Origin: Colius striatus
Taxonomy: Eukaryota > Chordata > Aves > Coliiformes > Coliidae
Assembly (NCBI RefSeq): GCF_028858725.1
Contig: NC_084760.1
Coordinates: forward strand, 82,032,367 to 82,096,366
Reading direction: 5' to 3'
DNA length: 64,000 nucleotides
Shown here: positions 36,315-49,372 of the stretch, piece by piece
Layout: every line of letters begins with the position of its first letter
Position numbering within the stretch: position 1 is the stretch's first letter
The notes under the pieces: model-generated
What the model was told of the DNA's origin: nothing
The model's database searches: none
The model's input: the letters and a program-made list of their open reading frames with translations, nothing else
Translations under genes and position numbers: made by a program

Positions 36315-39300
36315 GGCGTAGGTAAATTGCAGTGTGTTGGCTGAGGCATTGGAACTCTATGTATGAACCAAGCACATGTGAAGTAATTCCAATCAGCTCA
36401 GCTTAGTGCTATCACAGGCTGCCTTATCTGAATAAACTCATGCTTGCCAGACTCCTGATCAATGAGATCCAGCGCCTCTCTCCCTCATGGCCTGAGAAGT
36501 GACCTCCCCCACTTATTGGCTGTAGTCCTGTGCCAGAGGTTGCCCCTTTCCACAGCTATACTAGCAGAACAGGATCTGTGCCTCGCCTCAGCCGCTTTAT
36601 TGCCACAGTCTGCTCCTTCCTTTAAATAAACTGCAGGGGAAGTGAAGGTTAAGCTAAACCAATAGACTGTTGAGGTGTTGGCCGTATTCTCATCTTTCAA
36701 CTTTGCTGTGAGGATGACAACCCCAAATATGGGGCTGGTGACTCCTTAAATTATTGCAGAGGCCTAATAAGCCCATCTGTTAGTACCATGTCAGTAACTT
36801 CCCCTCAGTGGTGAGATCCTGTGACGCTCTAAGCTGTTTGTGCCTATGCTTGTGGCTGCACTGGGCCATCCGTCTTTTAAGCACTGTTCTGCAAGAATTG
36901 TCTGCTTGATGGCAGCAAGACTGCTGTTGGAAGAGGGGTGTCATCAGCTCAAGTCTACAGGGTTTTGGCTGAAATCTCTTTAGAAGGCTACTAAAACACT
37001 TCAGCTTTCTCTTTGTTACCATCCAACCTTGAAGGCCCTTTATGGTGCTCACAGTGAAAAGCAATATATTATCAACCATTCGCTAAAAAAGAGCTAAACA
37101 GCTCTGAGTTTTTTCTTCCCTTGTAAGGGTTTAAAAGAACTAAGAGTATCTGCCAGATTTAGATGGAGGTATGTTTTGGCAGTGTGGCTAAGATGAATTC
37201 AGATTGTAGATGAGCCAAAGTATGACTATTTCTGCAGCTGAAAACAGGAGCAAGTGAATTGCATGCATGTCATGTCTGTGTGGCAGGAAAATGATTTGTA
37301 AAACTCTTTTCTTGCTTAAATTGCAATTCCATAAAATTTTAAATGCCTTCAGCTCTTTCAGTATTGATGCTAATCCTAATTGCTTTAGTAGTAGCATGAC
37401 TTTTCTGGCCTCTGTAATACAACTCCTGATTTACTGCAAGAGATCAAGCTCAAGGCCACTGCAGCTCCGTTTTACTACTTCACTCAAAATATCCTGTATG
37501 TTGTTTATTAAATTGCCAGCTCCACCTACACAGGTAATACCAGCCTGTGTAACTCTGAGCTAGCTATACTTCCCTTCTGTGGGTTCTGTACCCCACTGAA
37601 CAGCCCTCTAGTCACACGACTTCCAGTAAAAAAACCCCAAAAGGTGTATTTTCACTGAAAAATGCTCAAGTTATTCTACCACTGGTGTATTATAGAAGGA
37701 GTAACTGCTTTGGACAGAGTCACCGAGATGAAAATACTGGTGTCTGAAGTTTACACTGGTGGCTGAGGTTTTCACTGGTGAATTTACTCCATTGGAAATG
37801 GGAGTATCACTGCAGTCTTCTTCAAGCAGTACTGAGCGATGGGCTGTGCTGAGCAGCTGGAAAACAGCCTCCAATCAGTACCACGCTTCACAAAATGAAT
37901 ACCTGTCACTGCCCGAGTGAGGCACCTCAGGGAGCCTCTGCGTGATGTTCTGCAGGAAGGCTTAGGCTTTCTCTGCCCACATCCCATGCAGGTGCAGGAG
38001 ACAAGCCGAGCAGCCATGTTAGGCTGGCAGTAAGCACAAGTTCAGATTCCCAGCAGGATTGCTAGGTCAGGTTTGGCACTCTGATGATGAAAACAACGCT
38101 GCTGGCTCAGAATGGCTCGTGTCCAGGAGGTGCTGCTCAGCAGAACCAGCGTGCAATATTGGTAGGATCTATAGAAGAGGCGGACAAAATATGGCCTTTC
38201 ACTTCCCACACTCCAGTCTACTGTAAAACTGCTTCCCAGGTGCTTAATTCCCCTCATTCACTTTGTAGGGACAATAGGCACCTAACTCGGTGGTGTGAGT
38301 GGCAGCATTTCACTTGGTATGGCATTATTAAGGGTGACAACATCCAAGCCCCTTTTTGGACAAAGCACTAAATATCTGTGTGTTATTTATTTTGGATCTT
38401 CCCTGAGGACCAGAATTTGCCTCTTTTTTTTTTAAAATCACATTTCATTAGGCAACATGTGTTCAGGGGTCTACTAATCTCTCTAAAGCTGACACTCAAG
38501 CCCATCTGTGAAGCAGTTTGTTACAACGCCACTAAACCTGGCGCTTTAATTATGGGATGCCGGTTCTTGCTTCTCTGTTGTAAAGTGAACAGAGTCATTG
38601 CTGGTTTCTATTTTTGCATGAAAATGATTCACAATGTAGAATGTACTGTACTACAAAAGGGATGGAAGAAAATAGTTCCATGGTACATGCAGGGAGACAG
38701 AAGCAATGGCCTGCTGCTGCGATTCAGGCGGGTGCTGCCCAGGCATTCCAAAAATGGCTTTCTTCACAATTAGCCACAAAATCTGTAAACCATAAAAGGA
38801 AAACCATCGGTCTAACAGCAAAGTGATTTCGGCTGGCTGCTTCAAATAAAGGAAGGTGCTAACTCACAGAGCGGGTGAAATGTTGAAATGGCTGGACGTC
38901 ATCTTGTGATTAACTTCTTCATTGGGCAGCCCAAACTGGCAGCCTTTGCCCTTCAACTGAGAAGACTTCCTATGCTTCAAAAATCAATACTGCCTGATGA
39001 GAACCGATCACTGATGCTTATTAATGGCTTGACTGTGTTGTCAGAGCCCTGTATGCAGCCGCTTGTTGAGAACAGGGGCACCTAAGGGACGGCTGAACTG
39101 CAGCCCCTGGATCCTCTGGGGAGCTGAGGGGCTGCTGCCCACGTATTCCCCGCAGAACAGACTTGGCAGAAAGAAGGCAGTGAGTAGGCTGAGCCCTGGC
39201 AGATTGCTCTTCCCCCTGCACAACTGAACAGTGAAAACAACACTGCTGAGAGCACTCAGCTGCATGTCAGATGGAATATGAAAACGTAGGTGTTGCATCC

Positions 39301-40123
39301 CTCAACACGTCAGCATTTTCAGGACCTCCTCAAGCTTGACATAGCCAGGTGTGTCTCAAGGACAACGGCTTCTTCCAAGGCTCTCTATGAGGTCTTAGGA
39401 TTTGCTGTCTTTGACTAGGAAAAGATTGTGTAGCTGGAGATGGGGCAAACCCCAGCTATAACCAGCAGAATATGTAGTAACACATGGATCCCAACAGCTT
39501 TTGACATGTATTTGGGCACGACTCTAGGAAAATGTACACACAAACATAGCTACAGAAACTCCTAGTGGAAAAGGCCATTTATTGCAGTTGCTAATTCACT
39601 TTTTAAAAACCAGAATCAACAGATAAAATGCTGGTGTATGTTTTGCCCTTTGCCTGTCAGGAATTCATGCTGAAGTCAGCCACAGTCTTGGCTGTGTTTC
39701 TCGCAGTAGATAGACAGGACCTTTTGCCTTTTGAGACTGAATGTATTTGCTGATCAACAGTCCCATGGCACCGGTAATTTCTAGATATCTGATGGAAATG
39801 AGAAGAGGTTTTGTATCCTGCATTTATAGTTCTAAAAGGAACGATATCTTTGAGAAATAAAATCAACATCAGTACAGTTCCTCAGTGTTTATTTGAAAGT
39901 ACAGCAAAGGATTGTATTAATACAAATCATCACAGGACAGACTCAGTTAAGTAAATGCTAACCTTTTATTTGAAAATCCTAAAGGATCTCATTAACTGCT
40001 CCATGCCAGGTGGCCTGTTGTGGTAGGAGAGTCATTCTGAGTAAACAGCAACTTCTCAAATGAGTTATAGATACTGCTATTTTACAATAATTTTCAACCA
40101 ATGATCTGTAACACCCTTTAAAC

Positions 40124-40410
40124 ATGCGCGTGCAGCCTTGGAATTTCGGCCCGAATCTGGCGTGCTTTATTGACAGACTAGATCTACTTGGCTGCTGGTT
40201 TGGAGAACGGCTTTACACTTTGTGTTTATCTTGCTGTGTAATTGTTCTGTGCCAGAAAACTTCTCGTTTGACCTCGGGCTAACAACTAGTTATAAATGGC
40301 AGCCGTGCTGAGGTTTTTGATCCTATACCCTAAGTAATCTCGTAAGCAACTGCTCTCCTTCTAAATCTCATCGTAATAATAATGACACAAACTGATGCGC
40401 TAGTGCAGCA
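40124..40410. promoter_or_regulatory. CpG-retaining segment, candidate enhancer or orphan promoter
   Basis: About a dozen CpG dinucleotides occur within roughly 290 nt, while several kb on either side are CpG-poor. It contains TATAAAT at 40291-40297 and a TTTATTGACAG homeodomain/TALE-like word near 40169. No open frame or repeat explains it. Confidence 0.35.
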
Positions 40411-40747
40411 CTGCTCTCTGTGGGGGCTAGCTTTTCAATTTCATAAATGCAGATCAACATCCTGTGAATGGCTTAAAATACAGTTATGGTCAGGAAAAGG
40501 ATTTTGTAAAAGCAGTGTCTCTGTGTTCTATATTAATTCTGAATTATAAACACAGCAGAATATACACAAGTCCTACTTTCCGGATAGGTTTTTTTATCCT
40601 GATATTAACTGTCAGGAGAAAGCTGTATGCTATTAACAGCCTCATGTCTATTGCTAAATGTCAGCTTCGCCACGTATAAGAATACTTTTTTGTCACTTCC
40701 ACATTTTATATTTACAATGTTCCCTTAAATTAAAGAAACCCTAGTCA

Positions 40748-40927
40748 GAGCCCTGGCACAGGCTGCCCAGGGAGGGTGTGGAGTCTCCTTCCCTGGAGCT
40801 TTGCAAAACCCGCCTGGACGCGTTCCTGTGTGACCTGATCTAGGTCAGCCTGCTTCAGCAGGGAGTGTTGGACTGGATGATCTTTAGAAGTCCCTTACAA
40901 CCTCGACCATTCTGTCATTCTGTGATG
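40748..40927 (+). mobile_element. CR1 LINE, 3'-end fragment
   Basis: The copy is in + orientation: gccctggcacaggctgcc, gtggagtctccttccctgg, cgcgttcctgtgtgacc, gatctaggtcagcctgc and the terminal cattctgtcattctgtgatg. It is 5'-truncated. Confidence 0.9.
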
Positions 40928-43900
40928 ATCTGGAGGGTCTGTGGCTGTCAGGATTAAGGACTCCTGTTTGTTTGGGGTTTTTTTGCTGGGGTCCTAACCA
41001 TGCCAGGAAATGTCTTTCCCATTAATCGTTGTTGCTTAACTGGTCATGGCCAAAGTCAAATTTGCTAAGCCTGTAAATTAAGGACCTAATTGTTTCTGTT
41101 ATTTGAGGAAGTCACAGCACTTCTTGATTTAGCTCAGTAGAGAAGGATCACAGGCCTCCAAAACCAACTTGGTTGTGGTTTTTCCCTTCCCTTCTGCTAA
41201 TCACTGAAAACCTAACCAGGTCCCCAAAGCTGCCTTGTAGTTTCAGGAGAGCCCTGGGGTTGCTGATGAGGGTCAGGACCAGCATTGCCACAGAGATGTG
41301 AGCTGCTGCCACCCAGCCAGCTACAGGCCTCAACTTCTGTCTTCCCCAGCCACTTCCCTTCTCCATAGTCCTGTTATGACTGTCTTCCTCAAGCACTCTA
41401 GCCCTTTGCAGAAGAGGCAGCTTTGGGGACCTTCCCGCAGTAGCTCTGCTGCTTGCTTTCCCCAGCGCACCAGAACCTGACGTTTAGCAGGAAACCTTCT
41501 TATTCTTCCATATTCCAAAAGCAGAAAGTAATTTCTGTCCCTACCATGGTCTTATCTGACCAATTGCTCCTTTCTTTGATGAAAGTAAAAACTTAAATGA
41601 TTTAAAAACCATTTCCACGTGGCACAACACGACCCAGCAAGATGGATTCATTTATATCTGCCTCTGTTCAGGATATCTGAATCTGACAAACGTTTATGGG
41701 AATGTCTCTTCAAGCTCAGGAGAAGGATGGCCAGCATCCTTGCTGCTTCTCTGGGAGGCTGCTGCAGGCCTGTTTCAATCAGTGGCTATTGGGAGTGATC
41801 TTAAGGTGCTTGTATCTTCTTAGTTATCTTCTGAAGCATGCACAATAGCTATTATTAACCACGAGCAACTGAATCCTTGTTCTAGAAAAATGGCCCATCA
41901 ATGAAGCGGTTGTAGAGTGAGGACGGCACTATTTGTAATGACAGGGTGTGGCATATGCTGGCTAGCTGGTAGCCTGGCACATACTCTACCTACTACCACA
42001 GCCATTTGAGGTCAAAATGCTTCAAGAGCCAAGAGAAATCTATTAATATCGTTCTAAGGACTGTGGCTAAGATCCAGGTAAGGCGAGCCTCAAGAAGGTA
42101 TCTTTAGAGACGTAAAATTGTTTCTTTTCCATCTATATTATGGAAACTAGCTTTTATGGGGACTCCTTAGCTGGTCACTGGGTCAGAGTCAGAGTGGTTT
42201 ATCTGCCATGCAAGTAACAGTAACCGTGTACGTGAGAACTGCCAAAACTCTGGTCTGTTTTGGAGTGCTGCCTTTCCAGAATGCTTTTCATTCATAAACT
42301 CTATTTCCTTTGTCACCTGCCACTTCTGCCATGCTTTTCCCATCTCGCCTCTTCTTTTTCCCTCTTCTGCATCTTGCCCATAGTGTTGTACTGAGCTTAC
42401 TAATCGTGTTTGTTTCCAGCCTACCGACTTTGATCTACCTGATCTTTTATTCAAAATGATTGACGTGGGAGAAATTATGACATGAATGCTGGGGAAAATA
42501 CTGCTAAGGTTGAAGAAGGAAATCCAGTAAGCTCCCTTTTTGGGTAACTATTAATTGTGGTTTGTGTTTATTATTTGTCATACAGTTCATCTTTAGGATA
42601 TGGGAGCCAAGCTTCTTATCCTAGATGACAGGAGCAGTTGGTGCACACTCAGATATTCAAGCTGATGAAGGCTACCTCTTTGTTTTAAACTGCAAAGGAA
42701 AAACATAATACTTTTTTAACTGTGCATCGCATGACATTGCAGATTTAAATGGGGCTTCTGTGGTTCATGTATTGGCCTTAAACCATCTACATGCTGTCAG
42801 TAAGTATTTTCTTAGCAGCTCTTCTTTCCTTTAGATAATTACTTATCAAATGTCAGAATGTGATGGCTGAGTGAAATGTCCTGTTCTCTGAACAAACCCT
42901 GATTCCACAACCATTTTCTACAGACAAACAAAATGGAATGCCACACGAAAAATCACGAGGTGTTCTGGCTACACAAAAGCTTAATTTTTATGCCTGACTA
43001 AACTTGACAATCAAAAATAAGGGAGGGAAGCTGGGAGACTTAATAAATATACATTGACTAATGGTTATGAACAGGCTTTAGGCTGGACCACAGCTGTTAA
43101 AAACCAAGCCATGGGTTTAGGGTTTTTTTTCCCCGAGACAAATATAAAAGAAGCCTTTTATGGAATATTATAACTCAAAATTGGCTAGTGAAAGTTGTTG
43201 GGTTTTTTTCAAGTATTCCAAAATCCACTTGGTTTGTACAGCAAAATATATGTTTTCATTCAAGATGAGACTCAAGACCTGAAACTTCTGGAGAAGCAGG
43301 CATGGACATTATTTATAATTGGTCAGCATTACCTACATCTGCTATGGCTATAAAATTATTATTCTTCTGGTTTGGTTTGGAACAGGACTGAGGACTGAAT
43401 AATCTCTTCAAAAATGTAGCCTCCAGCTCATTTCCCAGCAAAAAAAAAAATAACATGGTTGTTAGAAAGAAATATATCAATATGAAGAAAATGCGTTATA
43501 CAATATGCTAGGGCTGTTTTAACATCAGTGTTGTTATATATTTTCTTAATGGCTGAGATCGACTTACAAATAAAAGTAGGAATGCTTTTTGTGGATTGCT
43601 TTTGATTGCTGAAGTTTGGGCTTAAAATCAGGTGGGAATTCATAGAGGAAAGCTTGAGTTGTAGTTTGCTGTCTATGTCTACAAACAAGTGATGCAGATA
43701 GGAGTCCAGTTTTGTATCAGGAAGAACGTTCCTAAATACTGCTGCTAGTTACTTCTCCTCTAAGCTCACAGTAACAGGAGATGCTGAAATAATGTGAGAG
43801 GTGTGTACCAGTGTCTGTCAAATCTAATCAGATAAAGCCTTTAATGTGATACTGACCAAAAAAAAAAACCCTGTGAGGCCAGAAGCTGTTATCTGTACAA

Positions 43901-44289
43901 AAGTACTTTAGCACAACATGACGAGTCCACATTTATTTTATACCTTGCATTTACTTCTGTGAATGAAGAGCAGGAATCAGAGTATCTCAAGAATTAAGTA
44001 TCTGTTTGTAGCTCTGCTCTGGAAAGCAGAGATCTCATTTGCACTTTAAAAGCCCACTGGTTAGAAAGCTCTAAAGAAATGAGCAGGAGAACCTTGCTGA
44101 GCCCTGCAGCAGCTCTAGCTGTTCAAGGAACAAAGACAGGAGGAATATGTTAAAAAGATGACAGGCAGCATTTTGCTCTGAGGTCTGGAAAAGTGTGTGC
44201 CAGAGTGCATTTCCTTGCTCTGGGGCCGTCTTAACTCACCAAATGTGAGTATGTCTCCCTGGAGAGGGAGAAGCAAGGAAGTAATACAA

Positions 44290-44345
44290 AAAGGGTCATT
44301 CACAAGAGCAAGGAGGGGAAACTGAGGCAAAGTGATATTGTCTGC
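44290..44345 (-). mobile_element. Possible MIR-like relic
   Basis: The + strand words attcacaag and ggggaaactgaggcaaagtg match the reverse complement of the MIR core. The match is short and could be chance. Confidence 0.3.
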
Positions 44346-44680
44346 AGTGCTGTGAGCAGTCATAGTTTTCCTTTGATTCTATGGAAAAATAAGAGCTTAT
44401 TCATGAGCCTTTTGTTAGCCCTTTCCCTTCAGACAAACTGCTTTACTTCTTAGGAGGGGAGTATGGCCTATCATGGGAGTCTAGGGAAGATGTTTTCTTT
44501 TCCAATATCCTGAGCAAGCGTTTTAACTGGTAACAACGGAAATCTTCCTCCTTTTTGTTGCTAATTATACCTAAGAAAACAGTTGCAGCTACTGTTTGTA
44601 AGTAGTAAGTTACTTTGTGTGATCTGAATGCTGTGTAAACGATGATGAAATATTTAGAAATGACTTGGTAGCGATGCACC

Positions 44681-44776
44681 GGCAGATAATGGAGTTCTCA
44701 GCTTCTTGTTTACATTTAGCATCCATATGTAATGCTTGATAATGTATTTGCTGTGACATTGGCATGATTATCTGCC
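44681..44776. promoter_or_regulatory. Inverted pair of GATA-type motifs
   Basis: GGCAGATAAT (44681-44690) and its exact reverse complement ATTATCTGCC (44767-44776) are 76 nt apart. A forkhead-like TGTTTACA at 44708 and AT-rich unique DNA lie between them. Each arm holds AGATAA, the GATA-factor core. Confidence 0.35.
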
Positions 44777-45026
44777 TCGGTTAAAATGACTCTTAATTTA
44801 TAATCAACTGTGATTGCAATACTGTTCCACAGCATTGAATTATTCACAAGAAGAAATGTTCCATTAATCAGTCCAAGAGACTAAAGGACACGTTGGTTTG
44901 AAAAAAATATGTAGCTGCCTAGAAATGCTAATGATCTTCTTAAACAGGTTTTTTTTTTAAATCCTGGCATACAGTGAGCCTCTACGTTTCTTCAAAATAC
45001 CCATTTATTCTGAAAGCACTACTTAC

Positions 45027-45205
45027 CATAGAATCACAGAATCATTACTGTAGGAAAAGACCTTTAAGATCATCCAGTCCAACCACTAACCTCACACCGC
45101 CAGGCCCATCGCTAAACTAACCCATGACCCTCAGCACCTCATCTGTGCAGCTTTTAAATATCTCCAGGGATGGTGACTCCACCACCTCCCTGGAAAAGTT
45201 TCTTC
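45027..45205 (-). mobile_element. CR1 LINE, 3'-end fragment
   Basis: The + strand shows the reverse-complement terminus catagaatcacagaatca, then gatcatccagtccaacc, the segment with ctaacccatgaccctcagcacc and the tccaccacctccctgg block. It is a different, older-looking subfamily from the copies near 29 kb. Confidence 0.85.
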
Positions 45206-47102
45206 CTTGTGCACTGGTTTCTTTAAAAGTGCTTGCATCAATAACTGTACTAGAAATAGTATTGGAGGGCTCAAAAATTAAGATGTTCTTTTAAAGAGCA
45301 GTTGGAAATCAGGGAGACCCCTGAACTGAGAAACAACCATCTCCTTTTACTTCTGGAAACGATAATTTGACATATACACTGCCGAAAGTTTTTTCCTTGG
45401 TTACATGCTCATTCTATGAGCTTCACTGAGGACGTGGTGGCTGTGTAGCACGCTGTAAAGCCAGGCTGCTAGAAACTGAATCTGTCAAGCAAAAACTCTT
45501 AATCGACATCAGTGCTCCTTCTTTATTGCTTGGTTGGGGTGATCTTGTAGTTTCTAAGAGCTATTAAGCGTGCTGTTTGTTTAAGACAATGAAGCGGCAA
45601 CAAACAAACTTTCAGGGCATTGAGATGATTCACATCACAGCTACTGCTGCTCAAAACACTGTGAGCTATATATGTGGAGGAATGCATTTGAAGGGCATTC
45701 ATCTAACAGCTTTTGCTGTTGGTGGGCAAGGTAAGGAGTGTGAGTCACCCAGCACCCTTAATCACTATGGCTATTAATTGGAGAAAGGGAATTCCCCACG
45801 GAAGTGGTTGGGTAATGTTGATTTTCATAGATCCTTGCCCAAGCCTACCCTTTTCCATGATGTGAGGGCTATCTCCTAGCATCTCTGCCTCATGAATAAC
45901 CCCAGTGACTTCATTGTGAATGACATATGGAATACTGAGAAAGCCTAACTCTGCCAAAAACAGTGGCATTGTGTGTGGTGAGGACAGGATCTCCCAGGCA
46001 GGCTCTGGCTCTGCCCAGCTCTGGCAACTGAGGGATGAAGATCACAGGGCCAGTGTCCTCTTATGTCTCCTCACTAAGTGAATGGGGTGAAATGCTTGCC
46101 AGCCAAGCTGATACCAGACTCAGATGCAGAGGTACTTCTTTATGTCTTGAGCACTTTTGTATTGGCTTACGCAATCTGCCTTTTTTTGTGTTTAATACAC
46201 ATATCTTAGGCTGGATCCTGCTTTCAAACAAGTATTTCCACAAAGTCAGCGGGAGCAACAATTCCTACTTCAGATCTGGCAGGATGGGGTTATGAAAGCA
46301 AATCTTGCAGCCATGACACTGAAATGTGCAGAAGTGCCAAGTTTTGTCTATCTTTCTCCTGCATATACTGAGGACTCTTGTGAGGGCTTACGCTTTAGCA
46401 GAGCAACACCCAGTGCAGGATTCCTGCTGCAGCTCACTTGTAAGATAGGCCTCATGGTGTTGTGACTCAGCTGCTTTTATTTGTGGCAGAAGAGTAAATA
46501 TCTGGAGCTATACAAGAAGCTTTGAGTTCAGCAGGCTTAGGAATCTGAAGCTGTCACTGTATTGTGTTTGGGCACATAAGTGGCCGAGTAAATTTAATTC
46601 AGATTTTATTCCTACTTGGGCTTGTTTCAGCCCCCCTGTAAATTAAATGACCTTATTTGGGTAGCCAATATAGTTTTTGAAGACTAATATTACAGCCCAG
46701 GATAGAAAGCTTTAACCTCGGGTTTTATTTAGGATGTAGGACTCTGATGAAAATTGCAGCACTGGTGATAGGGGGGAAGGGGAGGAGGGCAGAATGCAAC
46801 ATCTGGTCTGTTTTTACAGCTTCTCCTCTAATGCATGGTGGCAAACCCATTTATCTAAGCTGTACAAAACCATCATCACTTCTGCTTAATTATAAATCTG
46901 TTGCATATCATTTTTTGTTTTGAAAATGAATATGGATAAACAGACTTACCTCTAATCTGTATTGATCTCTATCAAGAGATGAACAGATGATGAACTTAAA
47001 CCATCCAATTCTATTCTAGCGCATTTCCCATCTGTACAGAAATGGAAAACTGTTTACTGTAATTAAGACCAAACATTCTAAGTAAATGATTATGGTAGTA
47101 AG

Positions 47103-47147
47103 CAAAAAAAAAAAAGAAAAGAAAAGAAAGAAAAAGGAAAAAGGTAA
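47103..47147. repeat. Purine-rich A/G tract
   Basis: A 12-A run is followed by AAAAG/AAAG units: a low-complexity, all-purine stretch. Confidence 0.8.
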
Positions 47148-47287
47148 AGAGCAAAACAACTTGTGAGAAAATGATGTTCCATGTTGCCAAGGCTATCTGA
47201 CACCACAAAACAGAGGGCAGGAAATATGCTTGTCATTTTGAGAAACGGGTTGTGTTCTTCCTCTTGGCAAAATGCATAAAGGTGAGC

Positions 47288-47346
47288 ATATTGCTTAATA
47301 TCTGTGTGCTTCAGTTTTGTTGCCTCCAAAATGAGGATGATAGCTT
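47288..47346 (+). mobile_element. MIR-like SINE relic
   Basis: A short stretch matches the MIR core in order: tgcttaatatctgtgtgc, ttcagtttt, then ccaaaatgaggatgatagc. Only the central part is recognisable. Confidence 0.5.
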
Positions 47347-49189
47347 TCTAAAATGGAACTGAGAACACTTTCTAGGCAACTGTTTTGTTTTTATCCTGAC
47401 ACTGTATTAGTCAGAAGAAACAATCACTCATCTTTCAGGTCTACTGCTAAATCTGGAAAGACACACAACAAGAGTGCTGGAGAAGTCATAAAACTGAAAC
47501 ATACGGCATGCTGTTATGGGAGACAAACTGGCAGATGACACTCGTCATAAGCTGCAAAGGCCAAGGGGGCCTCAACCTTTACTCCTCGTGGGCAGATCCT
47601 CAGTGGCTTAGGTTTATAAATATCACAACATCTTGAAGCAGTACTTTTAAATTTCTGTCTGCCAGGAAAGCACTCATTGTGTTTAGTGGATAAGAATTTC
47701 CCACTAGGATGATGGAATTTCAGCTCCAGAGCAATATGTGACTGGTTGGCACTTGAGAGTTCTGTAATCTGTCACTCTCCTCTGCCTAGATTCAGGGGAA
47801 AAAAGATCTCTATTTCCTCTACTTTCTACTCATCGTTGTCACTTGTGTGATGTAACTTGTACATAAAGTATCTGAACAGCAAGCAGCTTGATTAACATGA
47901 TGACCATGGGGATATGCATACAGAGATGATAAACCTCGGTGACAGTGGGCCTGGGTCTGCTTAACCGATTGTGAGATGGGAATATGAGCAAGGACGGGAC
48001 TGTTTAGGATAAGCATCGTGAACACTTCCTTACTAGCTTTGAGCTCAGTTCTCATAGGGGTCTGGGCACTCAGGCTAGCCCTGGGGCCAATTAGCACCAC
48101 GCATTTGCCGTACTTCATACCTCTGAGTACCCCTTCATTTGTTGAATTTTATTGAGCGAACCACAAAACACAACACAATGATTCTTTCTCCAGAGACAAG
48201 AATCATCACAGCACATTTACTTCTTCCTTGGAGAAGAAAATATATACACAGCTCTGTTTTCCCCTTAATTTCTGAAGCTGCAGGAGATCATTATCTTACT
48301 TTAGTGTCCTATCCCAATTAGATTCTGTTTCACAGTCCCATAAAAGTCAAAATAACGTATAAAATCCTTATATACTCATAGACTTCTATGGACATAGAAG
48401 TGTTATATGCAAGACTTTGCACATTTAAAGCCAAACAGTTTAAAAAGACAACCAGTGTGATTTCTTTGTACTTGCTTACTTGCATTACTTTTCAGCTTGG
48501 ATAATACCAGTTAGATGGTTTATGATTATTTCACATTGGATTTCACTCCAGGCTGCCTCTGCACTATCATAGCTCTTCAGTGGTTGAGTAGTTGCAAGTC
48601 CTGTGGGGAGAAAGTTTATTTCTCAGTTGGAAGACAGGATTTCTTTTGGAATGTGTTTAAATTGCTGCTGCCTGCTCATTGATCCTGGACTTTATCATGG
48701 ACTCATTAACATGGAGGCCCTGGTTCTGTAATAGATGCCATGGCAAATTCCTATTCTGGCTTGGAAATCCTTAAGATGCCCCGTTGAATACCAGGAGCAA
48801 GAAATGACTGAAAAAAACCCCCCAAGTTTTAAAGTGTAAGTGATTGAAAGAAGAGTTTGGCCTTAATGAGTTAGTCAAGAGCCTGGGTGCAGCCTGGCAA
48901 TACTGAACGGGTGCATGACTGTGTGCAGAGAGTGAGCTGCTGTGTGCCCTCAGCACACAGTGCACCATGGTGCAGTCACCAGCTCTGCAACAGAGGCAAG
49001 TGGGTGCTAGCTTTTTAAACTTGGTACACTCTCATCCTGTCTCTCACACTTAGCCCTCCGTTTTGCAGAGATTTCTGCCTGCACTTCCCTCTAAATGAAT
49101 GAACTCAAACTTGGATGGTATATGCCTGTAAATGAGTAAAACCCAGGGATCTTTCTGGAGATTTTTTCAGGGCTCTCTGTTACTGTGGG

Positions 49190-49372
49190 CAGCGTGGCTC
49201 AGTGGTGCACGCAGGAGGGACTGGAGAGCTGTGGTGACCATGGGCAACTAATTTAATCTTTCTGTATTTGGACCTCCCTACCTTCCTGTACAGGTAATTA
49301 TGCTCTCACCCTTTGAAGACTTTGGAGATCTCTATATGAAAACGGCTATTGAAAGGTGTTAATCACTGCTGA
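49190..49372 (+). mobile_element. MIR/CORE-SINE-like ancient tRNA SINE
   Basis: It begins with a tRNA-derived-looking region (gcgtggctcagtggtgcacg). Next comes a CORE-like stretch, gtgaccatgggcaactaatt then aatctttctgtat, resembling the MIR consensus as I recall it. It ends with a ctttgaagactttggagatc tail of the type seen in amniote SINE tails. It is very diverged and the family name is tentative. Confidence 0.55.

Larger units (their letters stand above)
30918..40747. other. Intergenic desert with candidate regulatory DNA
   Basis: No coding exon is recognised on either strand across about 9.8 kb, and there are few visible repeats. Two stretches stand out: 35.75-36.32 kb (homeodomain-type TAATTA words, an HNF4-like CAAAGTTCA at 35846, two POU octamers) and 40.12-40.41 kb (clustered CpGs). 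STPG4 would be expected on the + strand in this direction by mammalian synteny, but no PG-rich repeat exon could be seen. Confidence 0.5.
40928..45026. other. Intergenic DNA, no gene recognised
   Basis: AT-rich unique sequence with short T and A runs. Apart from the inverted GATA pair and the possible MIR relic, I see no feature. Confidence 0.55.
45206..49189. other. Intergenic DNA, no gene recognised
   Basis: It contains one MIR-like relic and the purine tract near 47.1 kb. Open frames are all short and without support. Confidence 0.55.

Noticed and set aside
49190..49230. Possible tRNA gene (gtggctcagtggtgc-like A box)
   Set aside because: No cloverleaf or intact B box could be drawn. The segment continues into a MIR-like core, so it is better read as a SINE head.
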